Below are positions 14,656 to 23,216 of a stretch of DNA of 35,783 bases, one piece after another. A program made the translations under genes and the position numbers. The stretch covers positions 1-35,783 of the forward strand of contig JAISVO010000068.1 in NCBI GenBank assembly GCA_031271525.1, given 5' to 3'. This DNA is from Oscillospiraceae bacterium (GTDB taxonomy: Bacteria; Bacillota; Clostridia; Oscillospirales; UBA929). The notes under the pieces are model-generated. The model saw nothing but the letters and a program-made list of their open reading frames with translations. It was not told where the DNA came from and did not search any database. Within the stretch, counting starts at the first letter, position 1, and every line of letters starts with the position of its first letter.

Positions 14656-16215
14656 TTACGCGCCTCCTTCTTGCAGCAATGCGTATTCAATCGAATCTGT
14701 CAGCGCCTTCCAAGACGCTTGGATGATATTCTCGGACACCCCGACAGTCGTCCAGATGTCGTTCCCGTCGGTGCTCTGGATCAAGACCCGCACCTTGGCG
14801 GCGGTCGCCGCCTTGGTGTCCAGCACCCGGACCTTGTAGTCGATCAGGCGCACCTTCCGAAGCCCGGGGTAGAAATTCTCGAGGGCCAGCCGGAGGGCGT
14901 TGTCCATCGCGTTGACCGGGCCGTCGCCCTCCGCCGCCGTGACTTCCTTCCGCCCGTCCACGCTGAGCTTGACGATCGCCGTCGAGGTATTGTCGTGGTC
15001 GTTTAGGATCCGGTACTGGCTGAGGTCGAAGAAGTGGACCGTCTGCCCGAGGTGCCGCCGCACCACCAGCTCAAAGCTCGCCTCGGCAAGCTCAAACTGA
15101 TAACCCTCGAACTCCAGCTTTTTGAGGACGTCCACCAGCTCCCCCGTCTCGGGGGAGTCTTTGGTCAGGGCCGGCGCGACCCTTTTGAGCATCGGCAGGA
15201 GCGCCCCCCGCCCGGCGACCTCGCTCATCAGGAACCGCCGGGAGTTCCCGACGCTCTCGGGCGAGACGTGCTCAAAGGACCCGCTCACCTTGCTGACCCC
15301 GTCGATGTGCATCCCGGCCTTGTGGGCGAACGCCGAATGCCCGATGAAGGGGGCCTGCGGGTCGGGGTTGAGGTTCGCGATTTCGGCGATCCTCCGCGCG
15401 GTTTCGGTGAGGCGGGCCAAGTTTTCCGGCGGGATACAGCCGTACCCCAGCTTGAGCTGGAGGTTTGGGATGATCGTCGACAGCGACGCGTTGCCGCACC
15501 GTTCGCCGAACCCGATCAGGGTTCCCTGCACCTGCGACGCCCCCGCCTTTACCGCGAGGAGGGAGTTCGCCTCGGCGTTCCCGCCGTCCCTGTGGCAGTG
15601 GATCCCAATCCGCAGGCCGGGGAACTCGCCGGCAACGCGGGTTACGATGTCGAACACCTCGTCGGGGAAGGACCCGCCGTTGGTGTCGCAGAGCGCCAGA
15701 CAGTCCGCGCCGCCGAGGGCCGCCGCCTTGAGGGTCGCGAGCGCGTACGGGGCGTCCGCCTTAAACCCGTCGAAGAAGTGCTCGGCGTCGAAGATCACCT
15801 CTTTGCCGGCGTCCTTGAAGAACCGCACCGTCTCCCCGATCATCCGAAGGTTTTCCTCCGGCTCCGCGTGGAGGACTTCCGCGACATGCAGCCCCCAGCT
15901 CTTCCCGAAGACCGCCACGCAGGGGGTTCCCGCGGCGAGGAGGGAGACGCAGTTCGGGTCGGCGCCGGGGGTCGTCCCCCGCCGCCGGGTCGCCCCGAAG
16001 GCGACCAGCTTCGCGTGCCTCAGCGAGAGCTTTTGGGCCTCCCGGAAGAAGGCCAGCTCCTTCTCGTTGGAGCCCGGGTTCCCGGCTTCAATGTAGGGGA
16101 CGCCCAGCCCGTCCAAGGCCAAAACCACATCCAGCTTATCCACCAGAGAAAACTGGATCCCCTCGCCCTGCGCGCCGTCCCGCAGGGTGGAGTCGAAGAT
16201 GTCGACGGTCTTCAT
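14656..16215 (-). CDS. cimA: (R)-Citramalate synthase
   Basis: This paralogue of LeuA condenses pyruvate and acetyl-CoA to citramalate, the first step of a threonine-independent route to 2-oxobutyrate and isoleucine. The N-terminal FDSTLRDGAQGEGI is characteristic of the CimA group (LeuA has DGEQSPG), and metal-binding HCHRDGGNAEANS follows the synthase pattern. The catalytic barrel is followed by a linker and a regulatory LeuA-dimer domain (about 385-519), which in relatives senses isoleucine. ATG overlaps the leuA stop (ATGA). Together with leuCDB, its presence means the operon can supply isoleucine carbon without threonine deaminase, and no ilvA is seen here. Confidence 0.92.
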   Translation of the reverse strand: MKTVDIFDSTLRDGAQGEGIQFSLVDKLDVVLALDGLGVPYIEAGNPGSNEKELAFFREAQKLSLRHAKLVAFGATRRRGTTPGADPNCVSLLAAGTPCVAVFGKSWGLHVAEVLHAEPEENLRMIGETVRFFKDAGKEVIFDAEHFFDGFKADAPYALATLKAAALGGADCLALCDTNGGSFPDEVFDIVTRVAGEFPGLRIGIHCHRDGGNAEANSLLAVKAGASQVQGTLIGFGERCGNASLSTIIPNLQLKLGYGCIPPENLARLTETARRIAEIANLNPDPQAPFIGHSAFAHKAGMHIDGVSKVSGSFEHVSPESVGNSRRFLMSEVAGRGALLPMLKRVAPALTKDSPETGELVDVLKKLEFEGYQFELAEASFELVVRRHLGQTVHFFDLSQYRILNDHDNTSTAIVKLSVDGRKEVTAAEGDGPVNAMDNALRLALENFYPGLRKVRLIDYKVRVLDTKAATAAKVRVLIQSTDGNDIWTTVGVSENIIQASWKALTDSIEYALLQEGGA

Positions 16216-17717
16216 CTTCGCACCGCCATCTTATTGATCCCGTTGACGTACGCTTTGATGCTCGCCTCCAGAATGTCCGTCGAAAGGCCCCGCCCGGTGA
16301 TGATCTCGTTCCCGCGCTTGAGTTTGACGACCGCTTCGCCCAGCGCGTCCCCGCCCTCGGTGACCGACCGGATCGAAAAGTCCTCCAGCTCGTGCCCGCC
16401 GCCGACAATCCGGCTGATCGCGTTGAACGCCGCGTTGATCGGGCCGTCCCCGGTGCTGGCCTCCTCCTGAACCTCGTCCCCCCGGCTGAGCTTCACCGTC
16501 GCCATCGCGGAAATCGTGCTGCCCGAATTGACGACAAACCGCTCGATATGGTAGCCGTCGGCGATTTCGAGGGTCTGTTCCCCGGCGAGGGCCGCGATGT
16601 CCTCGTCGCTCACCGCCTTCTTACGGTCGGCGAGCTTTTTGAATTGCCCGAAGGCCGCTGTCAGGGCTTCCCCGGATAAGTCGAAGCCGAGGTCTTTCAG
16701 GCGGTCCTCAAAGGCGTGGCGGCCCGAATGCTTGCCCAGCACCATCTTGCTGGAGGGAATCCCGACATCCGCCGGGTTCATGATCTCGTAGGTCAGCGGG
16801 TTCGCCAGAACGCCGTGCTGGTGGATGCCCGCCTCATGGGCGAAGGCGTTCGCGCCGACAATCGGCTTATTGGGGGTCGGCGTCACGCCGATGATGCCGG
16901 ACAGGGTGCGGCTCGCCCGATAGATCTGCTTGGTGTCGATCCCCGTTTCGGCGCCGTAGAACGCGCGCTTGGTCGCTAGGCTCAACGCGATTTCCTCCAG
17001 CGCGGCGTTGCCGGCCCGCTCGCCGATCCCGTTCAGGGTGCACTCCACTTGGTCCGCGCCGGCTTTCACGGCGGACAGGGAGTTCGCCACGGCCATCCCC
17101 AAGTCGTTATGGCAGTGGATCGACAGGACGGCTTTCCCGATCCCGGCGACGTTCGCCCGGAGGTAGCTCACAAGCTCGTAGATTTCCTGCGGGGCGGCGT
17201 AGCCCACCGTATCGGGCACGTTGATCACGTCCGCCCCCGCCGCGACGGCTGCCGAAAAGACGCGCGCGAGGAAGGCCGGGTCGCTCCGGGTGGCGTCCTC
17301 GGCGGAAAATTCCACCGTCGGGCACAGACCCTTTGCGTACCGCACCATCGCGGACGTCTTTGCCAAAACCTCCTCCGGCGTCATCTTCAGCTTATACTCC
17401 ATATGGATGCCGGAGGTGGCGAGGAAGACATGGATACAGGGCTTAGCGGCCCCCTTCAGCGCTTCCCACGCGGCGTCGATGTCCTTTTCGGTCGCCCGGG
17501 CGAGGGACGCGACGCCGCAGCGCCTCACGCTCCCGGCGACCGCCCGGACGGCCTCGAAGTCGTCGGGGGAGGAGACGGCGAAGCCCGCCTCGATCACGTC
17601 CACCTTCAGGGCTTCCAGACGGGCCGCGATCTCCAGTTTCTCCTGCAGGTTCATCGAGCACCCGGGGGACTGCTCCCCGTCCCGCAGGGTGGTGTCAAAA
17701 ATTCGGATGTTCTTCAT
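16212..17717 (-). CDS. leuA: 2-Isopropylmalate synthase
   Basis: The 501-residue enzyme condenses 2-oxoisovalerate with acetyl-CoA, the committed step to leucine. It shows DTTLRDGEQSPG, the metal motif HCHNDLGMAVANS, and the NGIGERAGNAALEE loop. A C-terminal allosteric domain (roughly 390-501, GDGPINAAFNAI) normally mediates leucine feedback inhibition. The ATG at 17717 shares a base with the ilvD stop (TGATG) and has GGAGG upstream, and the family N-terminus begins right there. An in-frame extension to 17765 has no support. Confidence 0.95.
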   Translation of the reverse strand: MKNIRIFDTTLRDGEQSPGCSMNLQEKLEIAARLEALKVDVIEAGFAVSSPDDFEAVRAVAGSVRRCGVASLARATEKDIDAAWEALKGAAKPCIHVFLATSGIHMEYKLKMTPEEVLAKTSAMVRYAKGLCPTVEFSAEDATRSDPAFLARVFSAAVAAGADVINVPDTVGYAAPQEIYELVSYLRANVAGIGKAVLSIHCHNDLGMAVANSLSAVKAGADQVECTLNGIGERAGNAALEEIALSLATKRAFYGAETGIDTKQIYRASRTLSGIIGVTPTPNKPIVGANAFAHEAGIHQHGVLANPLTYEIMNPADVGIPSSKMVLGKHSGRHAFEDRLKDLGFDLSGEALTAAFGQFKKLADRKKAVSDEDIAALAGEQTLEIADGYHIERFVVNSGSTISAMATVKLSRGDEVQEEASTGDGPINAAFNAISRIVGGGHELEDFSIRSVTEGGDALGEAVVKLKRGNEIITGRGLSTDILEASIKAYVNGINKMAVRR

Positions 17718-19339
17718 CAGGGTTTCTCCTCCCGTTTGATTCTGTCTCTGTATCGCGCGAGCCACCCGGTAAGCTCCTTTTCGGGCGGCGGCGCAAACTC
17801 TCTCCTCCGGCGCGCCAGTTCTTCGCCGTCAACCAGCAAATTGACCGTCTCCCCGGGAATATCCAAGGAGATCAGATCGCCGTCCCGGATCAGGGCGATC
17901 ACCCCGCCGGAAGCCGCTTCGGGGGAGACATGCCCGATGGCGGCGCCCCGGGTCGCCCCCGAAAACCGTCCGTCCGTCAGCAGGGCGGCGTCCAGCCCCG
18001 CCCCGGCGATGGCGGAGGTCGGGGTGAGCATCTCCCGCATCCCCGGCCCGCCGGCTTCCCCCTCGTACCGGATGACGACGATGTCGCCCGGGCGGATCTC
18101 TCCGGCGAAAATCGCCCGAGAGGCGTCCTCCTCGCCCTCAAAAACCCTTGCGGTCAGCGTCCGCTTCAGCATGTCCGGGGCGACCGCCGAGCGCTTCACG
18201 ACACAGCTTCCGATATTCCCGAACAGCGCCGTCAATCCACCCGTCCCGGCGTATGGGTTATTGACGCGCCGGATCACGGCCCCGTCCGGTTCCGGCGCGC
18301 CGGCGAGATTTTCACGCAGGGGCTTCCCGGTCACCGTCGGCAAGCTTTGGTCGATCAATCCGCCAAGCTCCTTCAGTACGCAGGGCACCCCGCCGGCGCG
18401 GTGCAGATCCTCCATCGAATCCTCCCCGGCGGGGCTGAGGCGGCAGAGGTTGGGCGTTTTCCGGCTCACCTCGTTGATGACGCTCAGCGGCAGGGCGAAC
18501 CCCGCCTCCTTCGCGATTGCCTGCAGGTGGAGCACCGTGTTGGACGAGCACCCGAGCGCCATATCCGCCGTCAGCGCGTTGCGGAACGCTCCCTCGGTCA
18601 AAATGTCCCGGGGGCGGATATCCTTCTCCAGCAGCTCGGCGATTTTCGCGCCGCTCTCTTTCGCGAGCCGGAGGCGTTCGGCGCTGACCGCCGGGGCCGT
18701 GCCGTTGCCCGGCAGGGCCATCCCGATCGCTTCGCAGAGGCAGTTCATGCTGTTTGCCGTAAACATTCCCGAACAGCTTCCGCAGGTCGGGCAAGCGGCG
18801 GACTCCACCTCTCTCAGCTCGTCCTCGCTCATCCTCCCGGCTTTCACCGCCCCGACCGCCTCAAAGACGCTGGACAGGCTCAGCTTTTCCCCGCTCCGGG
18901 ACCGGCCCGCGAGCATCGGCCCGCCGCTGACGACGATTGCCGGGAGGTTTAGGCGGGCCGCCGCCATCAGCATCGCCGGGACGATTTTGTCGCAGTTCGG
19001 AACCAATACGAGGGCGTCGAAGCAGTGCGCCAGCGCCATTGTCTCGATCGAGTCGGCGATCAGTTCCCGGGAGGGGAGGGAATAGCGCATCCCGGCGTGA
19101 CCCATCGCGAGCCCGTCGCACACCCCGATCACCGGGAAGAGGACCGGCTTGCAGCCGGCGGCCGTCACCCCGTCCTTCACCGCCTGCGCGACGGCGTTGA
19201 GGTGGATATGCCCCGGCACGATCTCGCTGAACGCCGACGCCACCCCGACCAGCGGGCGCTCCATCTCGCCGTCGGTGAACCCCAGCGCCCGCAGGAGCGC
19301 GCGGTGGGGGGCGCGCTCAACCCCGGTAAACTCCCTCAT
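17717..19339 (-). CDS. ilvD: Dihydroxy-acid dehydratase
   Basis: This Fe-S dehydratase makes 2-oxoisovalerate and 2-oxo-3-methylvalerate, the last common step before valine and isoleucine transamination. Cluster cysteines are C116 (VPNCDK) and those of CPTCGSCSGMFTANSMNC at 183-200. The C-terminal TDGRFSGATRG motif contributes the catalytic serine. The 540-residue length and the start RAPHRALLRALG fit the family. The ATG overlaps the ilvC stop (ATGA). The gene is oxygen-sensitive in relatives, in line with an anaerobic lifestyle, though this is not proof. Confidence 0.95.
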   Translation of the reverse strand: MREFTGVERAPHRALLRALGFTDGEMERPLVGVASAFSEIVPGHIHLNAVAQAVKDGVTAAGCKPVLFPVIGVCDGLAMGHAGMRYSLPSRELIADSIETMALAHCFDALVLVPNCDKIVPAMLMAAARLNLPAIVVSGGPMLAGRSRSGEKLSLSSVFEAVGAVKAGRMSEDELREVESAACPTCGSCSGMFTANSMNCLCEAIGMALPGNGTAPAVSAERLRLAKESGAKIAELLEKDIRPRDILTEGAFRNALTADMALGCSSNTVLHLQAIAKEAGFALPLSVINEVSRKTPNLCRLSPAGEDSMEDLHRAGGVPCVLKELGGLIDQSLPTVTGKPLRENLAGAPEPDGAVIRRVNNPYAGTGGLTALFGNIGSCVVKRSAVAPDMLKRTLTARVFEGEEDASRAIFAGEIRPGDIVVIRYEGEAGGPGMREMLTPTSAIAGAGLDAALLTDGRFSGATRGAAIGHVSPEAASGGVIALIRDGDLISLDIPGETVNLLVDGEELARRRREFAPPPEKELTGWLARYRDRIKREEKP

Positions 19340-20328
19340 CTCTTCAGCCAGCTCATCATCTTGCGAAGGCCGCTCCCGACCTCCTCCACCGGGTGGGCCG
19401 CTTCCACCGCCCGCATCGCGAGGAAGTTCGCCTTCCCCCCGGCGGAGTTCTCGGTGATCCACTTGCCGGCGAATTCGCCCCGCTGGATCTCTTTGAGGAC
19501 TTTCGCCATCTCCCGGCGGGTATCTTCGGTGACGATCCGGCTCCCGGTCACGTAGTCCCCGTACTCGGCGGTGTCGCTCACCGACGAGCGCATCGCGGCG
19601 AAGCCTCCGGCGTTGATCAGGTCGACAATCAGCTTCATCTCGTGGACGCACTCGAAGTACGCCATCTCGGGCGCGTACCCGGCGCCGACAAGGGTATCGA
19701 ACCCGGCTTTCATCAGTTCGGTCACCCCGCCGCAGAGCACCGCCTGCTCGCCGAACAGGTCTGTCTCCGTCTCCTCCTTGAAGGTCGTCTCAAATATCCC
19801 GGCCCGTCCGCCGCCGATCCCGGAGGCGTAGGCGAGGGCCGTCTCCTTGGCGCGCCCCGACACATCCTGACGGACCGCGATCAGGCAGGGTACGCCCCGC
19901 CCCTCGAGGTACTGGGAGCGCACCGTGTGCCCGGGACCCTTCGGCGCGACCATGAAAACGTCCACCCCCGGCGGCGGCGCAATCTGGTTGAAGTGCACGG
20001 CGAAGCCGTGGGCGAAGGCGAGCGCCTTCCCGGGGCTCATATGGGGGGCGATTTCGGCGTTGTAGACCGCCGCTTGGTCCTGATCGGGGATCAGCAGCAT
20101 CACAAGGTCGGCTTTCTCCGCCGCTTCGGCGACGCCGTAGACGGTCAGCCCGGCGGCTTCCGCTTCGGCGCGGCGCGCCGATCCGGGGCGCAGGCCGACG
20201 ATCACGCGGAACCCGCTCTCCTTTAGGTTGAGCGCGTGCGCGTGCCCTTGGCTCCCGTAGCCAATCACGGCGGTTGTCTTTCCGGCGAGCGCTCCCTTGT
20301 CACAGTCCGAGTCGTAGTAGAGTTTCAT
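19336..20328 (-). CDS. ilvC: Ketol-acid reductoisomerase (class I)
   Basis: The enzyme isomerises and reduces acetolactate or acetohydroxybutyrate. The Rossmann motif GYGSQGHAHALNL is followed by the cofactor loop VGLRPGS, whose Arg and Ser suggest NADPH preference. The all-helical C-terminal domain carries the metal and substrate residues (FGEQAVLCGG, and YFECVHEMKLIVDLI). The length of 330 residues is that of class I. Its ribosome binding site AGGAGG contains the preceding methyltransferase stop (TGAGGAGG), 13 bases from the ATG, so the intruding gene is fully integrated in the translational chain. Confidence 0.95.
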   Translation of the reverse strand: MKLYYDSDCDKGALAGKTTAVIGYGSQGHAHALNLKESGFRVIVGLRPGSARRAEAEAAGLTVYGVAEAAEKADLVMLLIPDQDQAAVYNAEIAPHMSPGKALAFAHGFAVHFNQIAPPPGVDVFMVAPKGPGHTVRSQYLEGRGVPCLIAVRQDVSGRAKETALAYASGIGGGRAGIFETTFKEETETDLFGEQAVLCGGVTELMKAGFDTLVGAGYAPEMAYFECVHEMKLIVDLINAGGFAAMRSSVSDTAEYGDYVTGSRIVTEDTRREMAKVLKEIQRGEFAGKWITENSAGGKANFLAMRAVEAAHPVEEVGSGLRKMMSWLKR

Positions 20329-20341
20329 TTTGCGTTCCTCC

Positions 20342-21187
20342 TCAGTTTATTTTCTGGGCGACATATATCATGTTCATCCCGCAGTCCAGCGTCCCGGGGA
20401 GCTTTGTGAACTCGATTTCCTTCTCAAGGATCAGCTTCCAAAGCTCTCCGTCGTTCCGGGCGTTCTCCAGCGCCGCGTCGCCGCCCAACGAGAACAATCC
20501 GGCGGAGCTTCGCTCCAGCACGGTTACCGGGAACGGGGCGAACAGGGCGTCCATCTCGGCGGACCTCATCATGTGGACGTAATGCTTGCTCGGCACCGGG
20601 TAGTGCACCGGGTCCTGTGTGCCGGTATCGAAGACCCAACGGGTCGCCTCAATGCCGAACGTCTCCTTTTCGGCGCGGATACCGTCCAGATAGTACAGCG
20701 ACGCGCCGATAAAGCTCATCACCCCGGCAATCAATATCCCGCCCGGCTTCAGCACCCGAAGCGCTTCCCGAAGCCCGTCCTCCTCCCGGTCCAAGAGGTA
20801 GTTGAGCACCCCGCCGACGCAGACGACGCAGTCAAAGGTTTCGCCGCCAAACACCCCCATGTCGAGGATATCCAGCTCGTGGTACGAGCGCACCTTGCTG
20901 AACAGCCCCAGCTCCCGCATCTTTTGCTTGTTGAACTCAAGCTGGTGGCTTGAGATGTCCGCCACCGTCAAAGCGCCGCACATCGCCGCCAAGTCCTTGG
21001 TGTACCGCCCCGAACCCGCGCCGACCTCCAGCACGGCGTCGCCTTGGCGTATGTAGCGCTTCAGCAGCTCTGTATGCACCGCGTACAGCAGCTCCCCGTG
21101 ACCGTCCCGTTCGAGCCGGGTCCACTCCCGGTCGCCGTAATTGTTGTACCGATCCCTCGGTATGTCAGGGTTATACAGCATTTTCAT
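20342..21187 (-). CDS. SAM-dependent class I methyltransferase inside the ilv operon
   Basis: The 281-residue protein has methyltransferase motif I VLEVGAGSGRYT, acidic loop TVADIS, motif IV DCVVCVGGVLNYL and post-motif LKPGGILI. The C-terminal region (about 170-281) is a variable substrate cap. The substrate is unknown: small molecules, quinones and rRNA have all been reported for similar folds. The ATG overlaps the ilvB stop (ATGA) and the stop overlaps the ilvC binding site, so the gene is locked between the two. This position normally belongs to ilvN/ilvH, the ACT-domain regulatory subunit; this protein has no ACT-domain pattern. Its placement suggests either a link to branched-chain metabolism or a passenger using the attenuator. 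Confidence 0.85.
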   Translation of the reverse strand: MKMLYNPDIPRDRYNNYGDREWTRLERDGHGELLYAVHTELLKRYIRQGDAVLEVGAGSGRYTKDLAAMCGALTVADISSHQLEFNKQKMRELGLFSKVRSYHELDILDMGVFGGETFDCVVCVGGVLNYLLDREEDGLREALRVLKPGGILIAGVMSFIGASLYYLDGIRAEKETFGIEATRWVFDTGTQDPVHYPVPSKHYVHMMRSAEMDALFAPFPVTVLERSSAGLFSLGGDAALENARNDGELWKLILEKEIEFTKLPGTLDCGMNMIYVAQKIN

Positions 21188-22911
21188 CCCTCGCAGTACA
21201 CAATGTCATTCCCGGCCTTGCCGGGGGGGATCATCGGGAAGACGTTCTCGTCCGGGTCGATCACGCAGTCGATCACGCAGGTCTGCCCGGAGGCCAGCGC
21301 TTCCTTGAACGCCGCCGTGAAGAGCGACATCGTATCGGCGCGGAAGCCCAGACCGCCCAAAGCTTCGGCGAGCTTTGCAAAGTCGGTTTTCCGTCCCGGG
21401 GTGGTGTAGCTGAACCGGGCGTCGTAGAACATCCTCTGCCACTGCCGCACCATCCCGAGCACCCCGTTGTTCATGACCACGGCGACGACCGGAAGCCCTT
21501 CGGTCACGGAGGCGGCAATCTCGCCCATGTCCATATGGAAGCTTCCGTCCCCGGTAATCAGCACCACCGGGCGGTCGGGCGCGGCCGCCTTCGCCCCCAC
21601 GGCGGCCCCCATGCCGAAGCCCATCGCCCCCAGCCCCCCGCTGGTAATCAGGCTCCGGGGCTTCGCGAAGGGGTAATACTGCGCCGTCCACATCTGGTGC
21701 TGACCCACGTCGGTGACGATCAGGGCGTCGTTTCCGGCGAGTCCCGCGATGGCCCGGAGGATGCCGCGCGGGTTTGCGCGGAGCGGTTCCATCTCCTCCG
21801 GCATCGGGTGTTTCGCCTTGAAGTGGGTGATCTCGTTCTGCCAGTCGTTCCCGGTGTTGGCCGGCACGACGCCGGTCAGTTTTTGCAGGATGTCCCCGGC
21901 GTCCCCCCGCAGGTGGAGGTCGCAGATCACGTTCTTGTCGAACTCAGACGGGTCGATGTCCAAATGGATCAGCCGGGCGTTGGGCGCGAAGCGTTTCCGG
22001 TCGCCCGCCACCCGGTCGGAGAACCGCGACCCGGCGTTGATCAGGAGGTCGCACTCCTCCCCGGCGTAGTTTGAGACGGGGGTGCCGTGCATCCCGATCA
22101 TCCCGAGCATCAGCGGGTGGGAGGACGGAAGGGCGGTCAGGCCCATCAGGGAGGACGCGACCGGGATCCCGCGTTTCTCGGCGAACGCGCGGAGGGCGTC
22201 CGACGCCCCGGCGCGGACCACGCCGCCGCCGCAGAACAGGAGGGGACGCTTACTCCTCGCGATCATGTCGGCCGCCTGCCGGAGGATATTGTCCTTAACC
22301 GGGGGATGGTCCCGTTCCCGGTAGCGCCCCACCGGGAGGTATTCGCACGTCTCGGCGGTGATGTCCTTCGGAATGTCCACCAGCACCGGGCCGGGGCGTC
22401 CGGAGGTCGCGATGGCGAACGCCTCCTTCAGCGTCTCCGCGAGGGTCTCCACCCTCTGCACCAAAAAACCGTGTTTTGTGATCGGCATGGTGACCCCGCA
22501 GATGTCCACTTCTTGGAAGGAATCCCGGCCCATCAAGGCACGGGTCACATTCCCGGTGATAGCCACCAGCGGCACCGAATCCATATAGGCGTTGGCAAGC
22601 CCGGTGACGAGGTTGGTCGCCCCCGGCCCCGAGGTTGCGATCATGACGCCGCATTTCCCGCTCACCCGCGCGTAGCCGTCCGCCGCGTGGCAGCCGCCCT
22701 GTTCGTGCGCCGGAAGGAGGACGCGCAGCCTGTCGCTCCGCGCGCCCAGCGCGTCAAAGATGTTCAGCACCGACCCGCCCGGGTAGGCGAAGACGGTGTC
22801 GGCCCCCTGTTCGATCAGCACCTCGGCTACGATCTGCGCCCCAGTGAGGGTCACCGGGTGACGGGCGGCGTCCGGCGCATCCGTCATATTTCGCGTTTCG
22901 GTGAGGTTCAT
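21184..22911 (-). CDS. ilvB: Acetolactate synthase large (catalytic) subunit
   Basis: This thiamine diphosphate enzyme joins two pyruvates to acetolactate, or pyruvate with 2-oxobutyrate. The catalytic Glu is E70 in LLPAHEQGG; GDGSF at 454-458 and MNN nearby bind the cofactor and Mg. The 575-residue length fits the biosynthetic, FAD-type large subunit, with the middle domain containing SSLMGLTALP. The ATG at 22911 has AGGAGGG about seven bases upstream. It is the first full gene after the attenuator. No small subunit gene is found in the window, so feedback inhibition by valine would need a distant ilvN or may be absent. Confidence 0.94.
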   Translation of the reverse strand: MNLTETRNMTDAPDAARHPVTLTGAQIVAEVLIEQGADTVFAYPGGSVLNIFDALGARSDRLRVLLPAHEQGGCHAADGYARVSGKCGVMIATSGPGATNLVTGLANAYMDSVPLVAITGNVTRALMGRDSFQEVDICGVTMPITKHGFLVQRVETLAETLKEAFAIATSGRPGPVLVDIPKDITAETCEYLPVGRYRERDHPPVKDNILRQAADMIARSKRPLLFCGGGVVRAGASDALRAFAEKRGIPVASSLMGLTALPSSHPLMLGMIGMHGTPVSNYAGEECDLLINAGSRFSDRVAGDRKRFAPNARLIHLDIDPSEFDKNVICDLHLRGDAGDILQKLTGVVPANTGNDWQNEITHFKAKHPMPEEMEPLRANPRGILRAIAGLAGNDALIVTDVGQHQMWTAQYYPFAKPRSLITSGGLGAMGFGMGAAVGAKAAAPDRPVVLITGDGSFHMDMGEIAASVTEGLPVVAVVMNNGVLGMVRQWQRMFYDARFSYTTPGRKTDFAKLAEALGGLGFRADTMSLFTAAFKEALASGQTCVIDCVIDPDENVFPMIPPGKAGNDIVYCEG

Positions 22912-22930
22912 AAAAATCCCTCCTGATACT

Positions 22931-22970
22931 AAAAGAACCGCCGGCGTCCCTTTGGGGACTGCCGACGGCT
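22931..22970 (-). terminator. Intrinsic terminator (attenuator) before ilvB
   Basis: Read leftward, AGCCGTCGGCAGTCCC pairs with GGGACGCCGGCGGTT across the loop CAAA (15 pairs with one bulged A), followed by CTTTT. It ends about 20 bases before ilvB and downstream of the leader peptide, exactly where an attenuator terminator should be. Confidence 0.85.
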
Positions 22971-23089
22971 TTCCTGTCTTTGCTACTGAAACCGATGGAC
23001 GTTCAGCGTTGAGACCGTAAGAGCAGCCTGCCGGCATTTTGGGGAATGCCAATAAGGACGAGACCCAGAAGGATCGTCCAAAGCAGGCT
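22960..23089 (-). promoter_or_regulatory. ilv attenuator: Attenuator segments 1, 2 and 3 of the ilv leader
   Basis: Three mutually exclusive pairings can be drawn by eye. Segment 1 is AGCCTGC (23083-23089, leader codons 9-11), a perfect complement of segment 2 GCAGGCT (23025-23031, codons 28-30). Segment 2 also includes TGCCGGC (23030-23036), which pairs over seven bases (one G-U) with GTCGGCA (22960-22966), part of the terminator 5' arm (segment 3). A ribosome stalled in the Ile/Leu/Val run would hide segment 1, freeing 2 to pair with 3 and prevent termination. A ribosome reaching the stop would cover 2 and allow the terminator. Free-energy support was not computed. Confidence 0.7.
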
Positions 23090-23113
23090 AATAATGCTGC
23101 GGTTACGGTTCAT
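23003..23113 (-). CDS. Branched-chain amino acid leader peptide, 36 residues
   Basis: This short frame is ATG (23111-23113) to TGA (23003-23005). It starts MNRNRSIISLLWTILLG and continues with LVLIGIPQ and then RLLLRSQR. Fifteen of 36 residues are Ile, Leu or Val, densest at positions 7-23, as in the enterobacterial ilv and leu leader peptides. It lies between a perfect promoter and an intrinsic terminator, upstream of ilvB. A weak GGGGT lies about a dozen bases upstream of the ATG. It might also be read as a hydrophobic micro-protein, but position and hairpins favour attenuation. Confidence 0.8.
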   Translation of the reverse strand: MNRNRSIISLLWTILLGLVLIGIPQNAGRLLLRSQR

Positions 23114-23146
23114 TGAAAAAATACCCCGGTTTCTAAAATTTTTACC

Positions 23147-23175
23147 AGTATAGCACCGCGCGCACCCCTTGTCAA
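23147..23175 (-). promoter_or_regulatory. Consensus promoter of the ilv-leu operon
   Basis: Leftward TTGACA (23170-23175), a 17-base spacer and TATACT (23147-23152), only one base from full consensus. The leader RNA would start near 23140, about 230 bases before ilvB. The -35 box lies 42 bases beyond the stop of the protease gene on the same strand, without a clear terminator between. Confidence 0.85.
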
Positions 23176-23216
23176 GAACAATTTTCCCGGCGGGTTTATT
23201 TTGCGGCGCTTTTGCG

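Noticed and set aside
17049..19085. Long open frame on the plus strand opposite leuA and ilvD (about 678 codons), and similar ones opposite leuC, cimA, GH10 and alr
   Set aside because: These are antisense shadows of high-GC genes with strong third-position bias; they lack ribosome binding sites and encode Arg/Pro/Gly-rich sequence without family motifs.
22911..23052. In-frame extension of ilvB back to 23052
   Set aside because: It would run through the leader and terminator region and lacks family similarity; the ATG at 22911 has a strong binding site.
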